The notes beneath the pieces are model-generated. The model ran no database searches and had not been told where the DNA came from. It saw only the letters and a list, made by a program, of their open reading frames with translations. The translations under genes and the position numbers were made by a program. DNA of 64,000 bases from Mesorhabditis belari (lineage: Eukaryota; Nematoda; Chromadorea; Rhabditida; Rhabditidae), in NCBI GenBank assembly GCA_958450365.1, contig CAUEEP010000900.1, positions 248,001-312,000 of the forward strand. The letters run 5' to 3'. Below, piece after piece: positions 44,334 to 56,574 of the stretch; the first letter of the stretch is position 1; each line of letters starts with the position of its first letter.

Positions 44334-47300
44334 TCAGAAATGAGTGTCATTTTTAGGGTTTTGCTCAAGATCCGTTTCTTTGATTGGCGTATTTTGGAAA
44401 ACTTTGACACTTTGTTGTTGGGGATTACTGCTGTCTGCGATTTTTCGTGTCTCCTCTTCGGTACTGTGTCTCATCCCGTATAATAAGTAAATTGCCATAC
44501 CTGGAAATGAATTATTTACCCAATTTTTTACCCAATTTGTTACCCAATTTGTTACCCAATTTTTTACCCAATTAGTTACCCAATCTTTTACCCAATTTGT
44601 TACCCAATTTGTTCCCCAATTTGTTACCCAATTTGTTACTCAATTTATAGGTGAAAATGTTTTCAGTCAAATTACCCATTTTTTTGACTTTGGATTCATT
44701 TAGTTACCAGTTTCTTCATCAATTTGAAACTAAAAGTGCTTTAGGATTCGGTTCAATGACTTAACTTTCAAGTAAAAGAGCTTTAGATCCGGTTACCAGT
44801 TACCAGTTTCTTTTCCTTACAAGAAACCCTCACCAATGGTCATCCAAATGGCTAAACGAATCCACGCTAATCCAGGCAAATTCAACATCATCATCGAGTT
44901 GCAAAACAATGACAATGCCGGAATGAAAGGCACAAATCGGACCTGAGCTTCACAATGAAAATTTTTCTCATATTTCTTCACCTTGAAAGCCAATTGCACA
45001 TTATTTTGCTTATATACACAAATCCAGAAAAACGAGATCATTGAGAGCAAAGCACCGATGATGGCAAGGAAGATGCCGAACCAGTGCGTGATGAGACCCG
45101 TCGTGAAGGAGAGACCTAGAAACTCGTTCATACAACTGGAAACTCGTTGATACAACTCGATACAACTCGATACAACTCTATACAACTCGATACAACTCGA
45201 TTCAACTCTATACAACTCGATACAACTCTATACAACTTGTCTAAGCCTAAGCCTAAGCCTCAAAAAGAATATTGATCCTTTGCCAGATAGCTTGGGTTTT
45301 TATTTTACCCAAGCACACAACTCTTATCTTACTCACCAAAAATAATAAATCCAAAAAGCATGATTGTGAGCGCGATGTGAATACCCGTTTTCATGGAAAG
45401 CTTCTCGAGAGTGCCACTTCCCGGGAAACGAAGCCGGAAATATTCTGGATGATCTAAAGTACTCATATATTCTTCTGTTCTCTTATATCCTTCTGTGACT
45501 ACTATAAAATTACTTTACCATCAGAAACAGTATCGGAAAGATCGTGTTGATAACGTAGAATGATTACACAAGCTGCGACAATCGAATAGGCGAGAAGAGT
45601 TCCTGAAATTGGGGTCCAAAGTGATCTAATTGTTAACTGAAATGATCTAATTGCTAACTGAAGTGATCTAACTGCTAACTGCAGTGCTGATCGAACTGCT
45701 AACTGCAGTGATCTAACTGTTAACTGAAGTGATCTAACTGCTAACTGCAATTGTAAGTCTTCAGACCTAATCTGAAACCTTTTCTTACCTAATGACAAAA
45801 AGTCGACTAGAGTATTGACATTGACGAGAGAAGCGATCACCTGAATTCTTTTTGTTTCTTTTTGTTCTTTGAAAAAGCAACTCACAGCTGTCATCAATCC
45901 AAAAACAACAATTGCGTTGACTGGGACCTAGATTTTAAATATTACAATATTACATGCTCAGTTCAAAATTCTTTTTCTTTAAACTATTGTTCACTTACCC
46001 GAGTCGTTCCATGAACTCTTGATAACCATCTGAAGATGAGCCCGTCTTGAGCCATTGCGTAAACACAACGCGGCAATGAGAACATCGATCCAAACTAAAT
46101 ATCAATTATTGTCCATATTCTTAAATGAAACTGATTCCTTTAAACTCTAATTCTTTCCCCCCACCATACTCGTCGTCATTCCACAAATTGCACCCAACGA
46201 GACAGCCCATTTGGCAATGGTTGAGCCTCGTTGTTGGAAAGCTGTGGCAAAAGCCGCATTCACATCAATCTAAGAAAATGAACTCGATCTTTTGATTAAC
46301 AGATTTTGATAGTTTTGACATTCCATTTCAGTTTCGATCTCATTTTCGATACATTTCTAAGCCTTGTGCTATTCTAAGCCTTGTGCTATTCTAAGCCTTG
46401 TGCTATTCTAAGCCTTGTCCTATTCTAAGCCTTGTGCTATTCTAAGCCTTGTCCTATTCTAAGCCTTGTGCTATTCTAAGCCTTGTGCTATTCTAAGCCT
46501 TGTCCTATTCAGTAAACCAGCCTTCATTCTGTAGACTGTTTTAAGGCTGTTTTTAGGTATCAGCTTGTATCTAACCATATATAGATACAATTTTTTCAAC
46601 TTCTAGCTATGACTTCTCCATATCCAATCCAAATCCAAACTCACATCTGTATATGGAACCATCAATGCAAGAGCGGCAGCCATCGAGACATAGGCCACGG
46701 TGACAATACCCATACAATAGAAGGTAGATAAAGGAATGGCTCGAGATGGATCTAGAATCATTTAGAATTAAATAGAAAGTTTATTCTTATGGGTTATGTA
46801 GCTAAAATGCAGAAAAATTGCTCAAGATCATAAATTTGAGATCTTTCTTGGAGATACAGCAAATGAACCCAGCCAACCCAGCTTCCCCCGACCCCGAAAA
46901 CCCTTTGATACAAACTTTTGGCTTCAGATCTTATCTGAGCAGTGTTTACAGAACAAAAAAAGTTCCTTTGTCCTGCGAGACTGCGAGATGTTCTTTGAGA
47001 TGTTCGATGGCGTAATCGCTCGCCGTCTGGCGCAGGGCTTTTACATAACCCCTTCCCGTTTCCCATCAGCAATTTCCTAATCCTTAAATTTGACATTGAC
47101 TTCTCCCCAAATCAAGGCTAATCTCAATATGAATGTGGAATGTGAATGTGGTTCCAATATGGTTCCAATTTGGTTCCAATATGGTTCCAATATGGTTCCT
47201 CGAACTTCTATATTGGAACCATATTCCTCGAACGATTAGAAAGGCGATCAACAAAAGCCGGGTACTGATCACCTTGATCTTTAACAAAAGACATGTGGAT

Positions 47301-50127
47301 TGAGTGATTTTGGGAAACCTAAAAGCACGAGAAGGTTGATCTTACTTCTTGCTTCTTCTCCGGCTGTCGCCAAACCATCAAAGCCGACAAAAGCAAAGAA
47401 ACACGAGGCGGCTCCAGCCAGAGTTCCCGCGAAACCAAAGGGGAAGAATCTGAACAAGGTTTTTATAAAGTAAGAGTTTTTACAGCTTGTACAATCTTTT
47501 TTCTTTAATTTACAGATTTCAAAGCCTAAGCCTAAGCCAAATCCTCACTTCGAAACCCCATTTTCCGTCTCACCACTCCACAACGAGAAATCCGCATATC
47601 GGAAACCGAAACCAACCACGACAACGATTACCTAAAACGGGAAATTATGCAAATTACGTTTACCGATCAAGCGCCATATAGAAAACATTTTTATTCTCCA
47701 TTTCTACAGTTATTGTCTATATACAGTTATTGATCTAAAACTTACGCAAAGATTCAGCAAAGTGAAGAAACTATTGAATCTCGTCGAGCCCTTGGAACCG
47801 ATTCCGACACAGAACTGAAACATTTTTCCTTGTAACCTAGACTTTTTGATTTTTGACTTTGTGCAAACATCTCGGCACACTCAATAAACAATATTCAATC
47901 TGCTAGAAAGGATATGCTTTGAGCTCAAAATACAGATCAATTCCCTCAACTCACCGCGATGAAACAAGCCACGATAAACGCCACAATGTCTAGATAGTCT
48001 CCAAAATAAGTGAACTGAAAATTTAGGCTTAAAAATGAATGATAAATCGCTTTCTCACATTCATCTCCCCAATCGTGTGCACAGTGGTGTTCTTTATCCA
48101 ATCATTCGTCAGCGCATTCAGATAACCAGACCAAGATCGAGCCACGGCTAGAGAGTAAGCTTATAATAGAAATTAGACGATAAATATCGAAATATGGAAA
48201 TAACTCGTATCTTGACTGCTTTCTTTACCTGCAGCTGACAGCATATGTTCCAAAACGACATTCCATCCAATTACAAAAGCCCAGAACTCTCCAACTCCCA
48301 CATACGCGTACGTGTAAGCACTGCCGGCTTTAGGAAATCTGAAAAGTTTGCCTTTTTAAACTTTAGGGCTTTAGGAAATCGTTTTTCATAAATTTTTTAG
48401 TATCTAACCTGGCCCCAAACTCAGCATAACACAAAGCGGAGAGCAATGAAGCAAAACCTGCGAGTGCAAATGCAAGAACGATTGATGGACCAGCGATGTC
48501 TTTCAATGCGTGACCTGATAGGTAATAGTAGTTCAAAATAGTTTCCAAACTGTTCTATCCAAAATAGTTTTCATTTTATACAGTATCTTATGATCAAACC
48601 TTTCAATTTACTTTTTGATTTGTTGATGTTGTAAATAAAGGTAAATAAAGATTAATAGAAAAATGACTACATTAAAGCAATGACTTAAAGCAATGGCTAC
48701 AGTAAATAATAGAAAACATCTACAGTTTTTAGGGCCGAAGCTTAAAATCTTAATGCTAAGAATTTATTGAGCAATTAAAAGTAAGCATTATCATCTAATC
48801 ATTCAACTTTACTCAATCACTGGACACCTAAAACTTGATAAAAATCCACTAGATCATTTCAAAATTTGTTGTTTTATGATTAATGATTTCAAAGCTATTC
48901 CCCAAATCTTTGAACACCTAACTTTATCACTTTTTTTAATAAGATTTCATTTTTTTCTTTTTTTCTTTGTTTTTCTTTACTTTTCCCCCAATCACTCGGA
49001 ATGATTTCCATCAAAGTCAAGGCCATTTCTGCTCTTTTCTTCTGCTCTTTCATTCATCTTTTTATTATGTTTGTTTTGTCTTTTTCAAACAACATGTTAT
49101 TCCAATAACTGCATTTTCTATCGATATTTGTCGATAATCCGTGTAAATTGAGTTAAAAACGAAAACAAACCGGTCAACACGTAGATTCCGGCGCCGATCA
49201 TGTGCCCAACACCCAGCAAAGTGATGTCAAATGTGTTCAAACATCTGAAATGGTTAGATAAAGAATTGATTGATGAGAAGATTGAGAGCATTGGTGTTAA
49301 CCAGGTTTAGATGATTTGTCTAAACTATTAGAGGACAAAGAACAACCATCGATACCAGTTCATAAGATATTTAGAGATTACAGTAACTACAGGATAGGAA
49401 CAAGGACAGAATGATTCCAATAGACTCAATAAAATGACAGAATGATCCGGATAGACTCAATAAAATCATTATGTTCTTTTAGATCTAATAAAATGAATAT
49501 CTCCAATCGATTCGCCGATCCCGAAAACCCCCGAGTATAAATTTCAATATCATATATCATTTTCAATATCATTTTTGGGCCATCTACCCCAACATCCTTT
49601 TGCAAATGACTGCCCAGATGTTCTTTGTGCTAGCAGGCAATCGCTCGCCGTCTGGCGCACGGCTTTTACATAACCCATTCTCCTCCCTCCTCGTCGAGCT
49701 CTTCCGGACCTATCCGAATTTTCAAATTCGACATTGACTTCTCCGCAAATCAAGGCTAATCTCAATCTGAATGTGTCGTTGCGGAGAATTAGGAGGGTGA
49801 TCGGCAAGAGCAAATTCATCCTTCAGACACGTCTGAGACGTTTCCCACTCATGACAGTGTCGAGTGGTCAAAATCGAGTGCTTTTCGCATGTAGAAAACA
49901 ACGAAACGATTGGAGCTCACGAACAATTTGATTTGATTTAATTAGATCAATTTTTGTCCGAATTTTAGCTGTTTTTTATAAAAAAAGCCTTCTAGAACCC
50001 ATTAATTACAATATTTAAATCCTTATCGAAACCATTTCCCTTCTCACCTCTTCATTTCCGTTTCAAGACTTCCCGGCGGGAGATGTTTTGTTCGAAACAT
50101 TCGCTCACGAAACGAGTACAATTTCAT
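44334..50127 (-). CDS. Cationic amino-acid transporter (SLC7A1-4/CAT type), paralogue 1
   Basis: Predicted multi-pass plasma-membrane transporter of the APC superfamily importing basic amino acids. Nineteen exons join in phase to 595 aa; first 50048-50127, second 49171-49244, last 44334-44500. CAT marks: [20 protein letters not shown] (TM1), [20 protein letters not shown] and [100 protein letters not shown] and the end [13 protein letters not shown]. The FVGFD..ATAGEEA segment is the CAT functional domain. Exons 17/18 are separated by a 42-nt intron without a stop codon. Several introns carry minisatellites and two contain copies of family F1. No inactivating change seen. A heteromeric LAT-type SLC7 is unlikely because of the long C-terminal membrane part. 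Confidence 0.92.
44510..44645. repeat. 12-bp tandem repeat
   Basis: About eleven copies of TTACCCAATTTG with TTTTT/TTAGT variants, in the last intron of transporter 1. Confidence 0.9.
45125..45238. repeat. 10-bp tandem repeat
   Basis: About ten copies of ATACAACTCG with CTATACAACT variants, in a transporter 1 intron. Confidence 0.9.
45239..45260. repeat. Interstitial telomere-type repeat
   Basis: Three and a half copies of the nematode telomere unit in the CCTAAG register (CTAAGCCTAAGCCTAAGCCT). A second short tract (AAGCCTAAGCCTAAGCC) is at 47523-47539. Both lie in transporter 1 introns. Confidence 0.85.
45620..45750. repeat. 21-bp tandem repeat
   Basis: Six copies of TGATCTAACTGCTAACTGCA with small changes, in a transporter 1 intron. 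Confidence 0.9.
46358..46510. repeat. 17-bp minisatellite
   Basis: Nine copies of CTATTCTAAGCCTTGTG (some GTCCTATT), in a transporter 1 intron. The unit contains a TTAGGC-like core in inverse (TAAGCC). Confidence 0.95.
46870..47160. mobile_element. Dispersed repeat family F1, copy 2
   Basis: Shares CCCCGACCCCGAAAACCC, CGCTCGCCGTCTGGCGCA, GGCTTTTACATAACCCC and TTGACATTGACTTCTCC with the copies at 49500-49810 and 56575-57550. It lies in the transporter 1 intron 46752-47345. A GGTTCCAATATG tandem repeat follows at 47147-47200. Confidence 0.8.
49500..49810. mobile_element. Dispersed repeat family F1, copy 3
   Basis: From ATTCGCCGATCCCGAAAACC to AATCTGAATGTGTCGTTGCG. It contains TTTTTGGGCCATCTACCCC, the likely source of the 13-bp array in copy 4. 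It lies in transporter 1 intron 1. Confidence 0.8.
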
Positions 50128-50711
50128 TGTTTACGAGATTTTCTGATAGAAAAACACGAAAAGTCTTCGAATTTTCCTGAAAATTTCTTTGAAATAGTTA
50201 GAGTTTAAATTGGATTTAAATTGGTTGGAAAAAAGTTGGAAAAAAATGGTTCCAAAAAAGTTTTGAGTTGGAACAAAATGAATACAAAACTGTAAAATCT
50301 GAGCACATAATTTGTAAAACGAAAGATATAAATGCGTATGATCAAGATCACAAAAAAATCTCCCAGAGAAATCTCAAATTTTACCACAATTTATCGCCTG
50401 TCACTTTTCCCAGAAAATTTGAAATGAAATGATGGCCAGCCAAAATTTTTCAAACATTTCTCGGAATTTGGGGGAATGATTCAAACTGTTTTTGACTGTT
50501 TTTATTATTTTTGACATCAAATGAACTCGTTTTCGAGATAATCATGAAAAGTGCTTTAAAAGAAAAGAAAGAAAGAAAAGAAAAAGATGGGAATGATCTC
50601 GCCAAAGTGATCGTTCTTTGAAAATGGATCATTCGTCAAATAGATCGCTTTGGAAAGTACATTTTCTTCGTTTCTTTTAAATTTAAAGACTATTTTAAAT
50701 GCTTAAAATGA

Positions 50712-50992
50712 AGATTGAGTGCGCTAGGAAAGGCGCGTTTCAGTTTGCACTGATTGGAGGCGCAAAGTTCACTGATTGGAGGCTACTTTCAAAACTAAAT
50801 TCGCTTGACAAGACCAAGAAAGACAGGTAAACCGGTATCGTACTCACACAATCAAGAACATTATCTTTCAATACAACTAGTACAGGAGTTAGCCGTACAA
50901 CTAGTACAGGAGTTAGCCATGCAACTAGTACAGTAGTCACCTAAAACTCAGCTATCTTGAAATCGTTTAAGCAATGCTAGCATAGCAATGAA
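50712..50992. repeat. Duplicated segment B, copy 1
   Basis: From TTGAGTGCGCTAGGAAAGGC to GCTAGCATAGCAATGAATAA; nearly identical to 53152-53545, which differs mainly by having more copies of the internal CAACTAGTACAGGAGTTAGC-type unit. Confidence 0.92.
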
Positions 50993-51669
50993 TAATTGAC
51001 AGTAGAACTATGATTAAATCAAAGATTCAAAGTTGAGGGCATGGCTGATTGTGTGTTTGAGTGACCTCCAACAATTGATGAACAACAACAATCTCTAACA
51101 ACTTTAGATTTCACTTAAACTCTATAAAAACGAAAGGATTACTCACAAAAACTCACGAAATTGAAAAATTCAAACAGTTGAGCAATTTTTTGCGTTCGGG
51201 GTGGAATGGCAATCATGTAAGCCGATGTTCATACGTTCTCTCTCTCTCTCGAACACGCGAAGGATTTGACTTTGTCCATGCAATGGGAAACCCCCAGAAT
51301 CACAACCAGATAGATTTCGAACATAAAACATGAGACTGATCGGAAAAAAAAGGGAATGAGTGATGAGAAATGAGAGAGTTTGATCGGGAATAGGCGGATT
51401 GGAGCGGCGGAAATTGGGATTGCGGGAAACCCCATGAAAGCGACCCCGTTTTTCTCTCTTTTTTCTCTCTTTTTTTCTCGTGTCCCCGACCCAATCACTT
51501 GCTTTGATCAGTCGGTGGAATGGCAGAGGTTGAGGGAATCAAAAAAATTTGATGGTTATCAAAAAGTCGTAAAACTTGTGAGACTTTTGAAGAAAGTTTA
51601 AATCTCTAAAGGATAAGTAGCCTAAAAAAAGTTCTAATCCAATTATCTACAGTTTATATAGTACTATAG

Positions 51670-51800
51670 AGTCTAGATTGCACTATAGTACAGCTATAGA
51701 GTCTAGAGTACACTACAGTACAGCTACAGAGTCTAGAGTACACTACAGTACAGCTACAGAATCTAGAGTACATTACAGTACAGCTACAGAATCTAGATTA
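51670..51800. repeat. 30-bp tandem repeat
   Basis: Four and a half copies of a unit with AGTCTAGAGTACACTACAGT and ACAGCTACAG. Confidence 0.92.
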
Positions 51801-52261
51801 CACTACAGTCATAACAAAAGTATGCTAAAGTTTTCTGGAATAGTGATACAAGAAAGATTTGTTGTTGCAAAGGAGTTACAGACAAAAGGAAAACATTAAG
51901 CATTAAACCCAAACATTAAACATCAAGCATTCACATATCAAAAACATTAAACAACAATATAAATTGCTGTACAATTGCTGTGGACAATTGCTTAACAAAA
52001 TCGTTAGAGAATAAAGAATGAATATATGAAAAAATCCAGCAAACATGGTAAATGATGAAACGACTCTTTTTCGCCATTCTATCACCACTCTTTTTTTGTG
52101 TGCCGTTTACCCCTTTTACTCGACCTGAATCATGCTAATAGCCTGCCTGTTTGATACTTTGTGGTATGTATGTAATAGACAGACAATACAGACGCCCAAT
52201 GGCTTGCACAAAGTTACCCCTTTCCCCCGCAAATACATGAGGACATTGGGAAACATTTTTG

Positions 52262-52422
52262 ACTCTTTAGAACACTTTAGAACACTTTAGAACACTTTAG
52301 AACACTTTAGAACACTTTAGAATACTTTAGGATACTTTAGAACTTTAGAATACTTTAGAATACTTTAGAACACTTTAGAGCACTCTTTAGAACACTTTAG
52401 AATACTTTAGAATACTTTAGAA
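52262..52422. repeat. 11-bp tandem repeat
   Basis: Thirteen or so copies of ACTTTAGAACA with AATA and GATA variants. Confidence 0.92.
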
Positions 52423-52904
52423 CTTGCATTAAAGTAAAATTAAAGTAAATCTGAAGCTTAAATTAGTAAATCTCAGCTTAAATTAATAAATCTGAATCTA
52501 ACAACTCATTCGACTCAAACCCATCATTTCATAGCTTTTTGAAGTCTCTGATCTTAAGCTTTGAACCTGTTTTCAATTTTGGACTAAAAAAATATCAGAA
52601 ATCTTGCAATAAATCAATTAAAAGCAGATTAAACTTCAATATCACAATAAAACGAAATGTTTCTGGTTTTAGATCAATGTAAAATCTATCAAGAAGATTC
52701 TTTTATGTGTCAAATTGATGTCAAAGCCGTGTACTCTGCTCAGACCGAGGAAATCCCTTCCCAAAATCGTGTGAGAACGTTTTTTTGTTACTAGGGATAT
52801 CCCGAATCTTTCTTTTCATTGTTATCAATGAGAACAGCCTTGTTTTTCTATATCTTTTTCAAGTTTCTTTTGACGCAAACCATTCAAAAAGATCAAAAGA
52901 ATTT

Positions 52905-53810
52905 CAAAATGGAGTATCAGTCGATTTAATCAAAGAAAAATCAAAAAAATTACATAAAATTCGCCAAATTCAACTCAATATTTAGAAATTTAACATGTTT
53001 TGTTTTTTTAGATAGTTTACAGATTTATGTTAATGGCTTTTCGCGGGAGAACTTTTGAGAGAAAAGAAAAAACGAAGAGATCAATAGAATCATAAAGAGA
53101 GAAATATCAAAATCGTTCATAAATATTGCCTTTTGTTTGAAAACATGAACGATTGAGTGCGCTAGAAAAGGCGCGTTTCAGTTTGCACTGATTGGAGGCG
53201 CAAAGTTCACTGATTGGAGGCTACTTTCTAAACTAAATTCGCTTGACAAGACCAAGAAAGACAGGTAAACCGGTATCCTACTCACACAATCAAGAACATT
53301 ATCTTTCAATACAACTAGTACAGGAGTTAGCTATCAACTAGTACAGCAGTTAGCCATACAACTAGTACAGGAGTTAGCCATGCAACTAGTACAGTAGTTA
53401 GCTATGCAACTAGTACAGTAGTCACCTACACAACTAGTACAGTAGTTGGCCATACAACTAGTACAGTAGTCACCGAAAACTCAGCTATCTTGAAATCGTT
53501 TGAAAAGCAATGCTAGCATAGCAATGAATAATTGACAGTAGAACTATGATTAAATCAAAAGGATTTCAAAATGGAGTATCAGTCGATTTAATCAAAAAAA
53601 ATTACACTCTCCAAAGTCAACTCAATATTTAGAAATTTAACATGTTTTATTTTTTTAGATAGTTTACAGATTTATGTTAATGGCTTTTCGTGGGAGAACT
53701 TTTGAGAGAAACGAAAAAACGAAGAGATCAATGGAATCATAAAGAGAGAAATATCAAAATCGTTCATAAATATTGACTTTTTTAAATCGAAAACATGAAC
53801 GGTTTTCTTT
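52905..53810. repeat. A-B-A duplication
   Basis: Segment A (about 52905-53150: GGAGTATCAGTCGATTTAAT through AATCGTTCATAAATATTG) recurs at 53560-53810 on the far side of segment B (53152-53545), which is itself a copy of 50712-50992 with an expanded internal array. Confidence 0.88.
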
Positions 53811-53944
53811 GAAAAACCAATCAAAGCACAAGATATGAAAATATTGAAATTTTGAAAAGTAAACTGTAAAGGAGTACACAAATGGCGAATAACAAAAAGT
53901 ACTCAAGAAATTTTAGAGCTATTTAAAAATTCTGGCAGTAAGAG

Positions 53945-54355
53945 TAAGAGTACGATAATCTGTTGCTATATAGTACTATAGTAATAAAATCTTAATAAAA
54001 GACTTAAAACAGTACAGTAACTAGCCAAGAAACCAGCCAAGGTAGTTTTCGCAACAGGGCCATTTGCGCAACTCGCCATAACTTTCTTCTAAGTGGACCA
54101 ATCTTTATGATTTTTGTTTCATTTTGTTGCACTTATTGAGATCTACAAAATGAAACCAAAATGATAAAGATTGGCCCATTTAGAAAAAAGTTATGGTGAG
54201 TTGCGCAAACGACCCTGTTGCGCAAATGACCCTATTGCGGAAATTAGCCTACCTTGGCTAGTTTCTTGGCTAGTTAAGTCTACCCAGCTCCGCTAAGGAC
54301 CCTGTTGCACAAATGACCCTTTTGGGCAAATAGAATTGCGGAAATTAGCCTACCC
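53945..54355. mobile_element. MITE family GGTAGGCTAATTTCCGCAA, copy 2
   Basis: Contains GTTGCGCAAATGACCC and ends GGAAATTAGCCTACC at about 54252 and again at about 54352. The flank 53955-54030 is the inverse of 42515-42590, so the repeated unit is larger than the MITE alone. Confidence 0.82.
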
Positions 54356-54879
54356 TTTGTTAGAAACTAACAAAATGATAACCAAAATTGTAGCTAAACC
54401 TTCAATCTCAATCAATTTTGGGATATTAAAGTCTGAAACCGAATCTGAAAAGAATATAGTCAGAAAATGGAAAAACAATTGGAAATAAATGTTTCAAATC
54501 GAAATTCAAATGGAAAGAACAAATTCAAATGCAAGAAACATTCACAAACGGTTTCTATTTTCATTCAAATGGAATTAATGAAAAACTACTTCTATACTTT
54601 GTCGATCACCTTTTTTTCCTTACAAAAAACGATTCCAAAAAACTTTTCTCATTCACAAATCAGCAACGAACGATCAGCAAATTGAATGAAACAAAAAATT
54701 GTTCCAGAAATGTTTGGCATAGAATAATGAGTCAACTATTGTTCTCAAATTCAAACTATTGATGAATCTATGAATTCTATTGATATCCATTGACTATTCA
54801 TAACTCAAAAGACTCATCTTTCCTCTTGGGTTCTGGATCTAATAACTCTTGGAGCACAAAAGCCAAGTCAAAACAAGAC

Positions 54880-54975
54880 AAGACTTAGAAGAAAGTTATG
54901 GCGAGTTGCGCAAACGACCCAGTTGCGCAAATGACCCTGTTGCGCAAAAAAAAATGGGGAAACTAGCCTACCCCT
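54880..54975. mobile_element. MITE family GGTAGGCTAATTTCCGCAA, truncated copy
   Basis: Right half only: GAAAGTTATGGCGAGTTGCG, GTTGCGCAAATGACCC, then AACTAGCCTACCCC. Confidence 0.8.
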
Positions 54976-55149
54976 AAACGACTAAAAGCCGACCTCACGC
55001 TCCCAAAAGAAATCCAGACATAAGGCATTTGAAACTCGTTTTAATGACAGAAAAAGAATTGACCTAATGAAAGAAATCGTAGTTCAATTGATGCATTTGT
55101 TGGTTTTAAAAGGAACAAAAAGATTGATTCATCAACTTAATAGAAATCT

Positions 55150-55435
55150 AGTATCAGATCTAGTAGATCGAGTAGATTAAAGACTAAACATTTGCTGTAA
55201 TAACTACAGTAACAATTTTCATATAATTTAAATAATTGTATGGAAATTGTTAGTGTAGTTATTCCAGCAAATGTTTAGTCTTTAATAGATCTAGTATTAG
55301 ATCTATTAAAGACTAAACATTACCGATAATAGAGGATGAAAGTAGATCTGGTATTAGATCTACTATCATCCGATACTAGAGAATGATAGTAGATCTAGTA
55401 TTAGATCTACTATCATTCTCTAGCATCGGTTCTTT
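55150..55435. repeat. Palindromes around AGATCTAGTATTAGATCT
   Basis: Repeated inverted units containing GATCTAGTATTAGATCTA and AAAGACTAAACATT; the pair TAACTACAGTAACAATTT and its near-inverse flank an AT-rich centre at about 55230. Confidence 0.8.
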
Positions 55436-55470
55436 GAAAATGAAAGTTTTCTATAAAAACTCCATAAAAT

Positions 55471-55700
55471 GCCGTATTTTCTCTAATAGTAGTGCACCAA
55501 GGGCGTTGTCTAAATTCCTCGAAATCTCGAGAACCGCTTATCAGAACCTATCGATGTGGGGCCGGAAAATGTAGCTGACGATGAGATCTTGTGGAGGATT
55601 TGAGTGTTGAGCTTCTGCAAAAGCTTGGAAGCCGTAAAATAGTCACCAACTCGGCTCGCTGGGGTACACTACTATTAGGGAAAAGCCGGTACAGGAAAAA
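55471..55700. mobile_element. TIR element TACCGTATTTTCTCTAATAG, copy 1
   Basis: Left GCCGTATTTTCTCTAATAGT, right CACTACTATTAGGGAAAAGC; centre shared with the next copy (CGCTTATCAGAACCTATCGA). Confidence 0.88.
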
Positions 55701-55792
55701 CACACTTTTAAATGGCGCACCGAATGAATTCTAGAGTGATGCATAAGGAGAAATCTTGGCCCAAGCCTTTCTTCCTCATTTCCTACTGATAA

Positions 55793-55998
55793 AATACCGT
55801 ATTCTCTCTAATAGTAGTGCACCCTCGAAATCTCCAGAACCGCTTATCAGAACCTATCGATGTGGGGTCGGAAAATGTAGCTGACGATGAGATCTAGTGA
55901 GGGATTTGAGTGTTGAGCTTCTGCAAAAGCTTCGAAACGGTAAAATAGTCACCAACTCGGCTCGCTGGGGTGCACTACTATTAGAGAAAATACGGTAT
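55793..55998. mobile_element. TIR element TACCGTATTTTCTCTAATAG, copy 2
   Basis: Left TACCGTATTCTCTCTAATAG, right CTATTAGAGAAAATACGGTA; TIRs about 29 bp. Same orientation as copy 1, 93 bp apart. Confidence 0.92.
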
Positions 55999-56574
55999 CC
56001 CCTCCCTCTATTTTTATTGCCCCTTTTCACAGGCTCTATTTCCTTTCCTGCGAAACTTTTCCTGTAAATATTTTTCGTAGAAGTAATAGACAAAACAATT
56101 TGATAGTTTTGAGATCAAAAAAGACAACTTAAAGATATTTGCCAAAAAAAAAGAGATTTCAAAGTGAACATAATTAATCATTTTTTACTTGCTGATCGAA
56201 GATCTCGTTTGCCGAATGGTGAAGCGTGGATAGTGGATAAAAATTGGCAAAAAAATAGGGATTGGTTGATTTATGAAAAAGATTCAACTCTAATCCCCGA
56301 ATTCCGTTGTACAATAGGTTCTTTATTTGATCATTTCGGGGAATAAGTACAGAAATCTATTTGCAAATAGTCTTTTTCATCTATTTCTTCTATTTCATCT
56401 ACTTCTTGATTGAAATTGAGAAATTCGCTCAATTCAACCATGACTACTTTGTTGTTGATTTTGAGTGTTTGCGGAAAGAATGAAAAAAAATCAAAACAGA
56501 GTGAAAACACGTGGAATGAGATTGGGAAAGAATGGGAGAGATCAAAAGTTCTGTACATCACCTCTGTACAGCTC

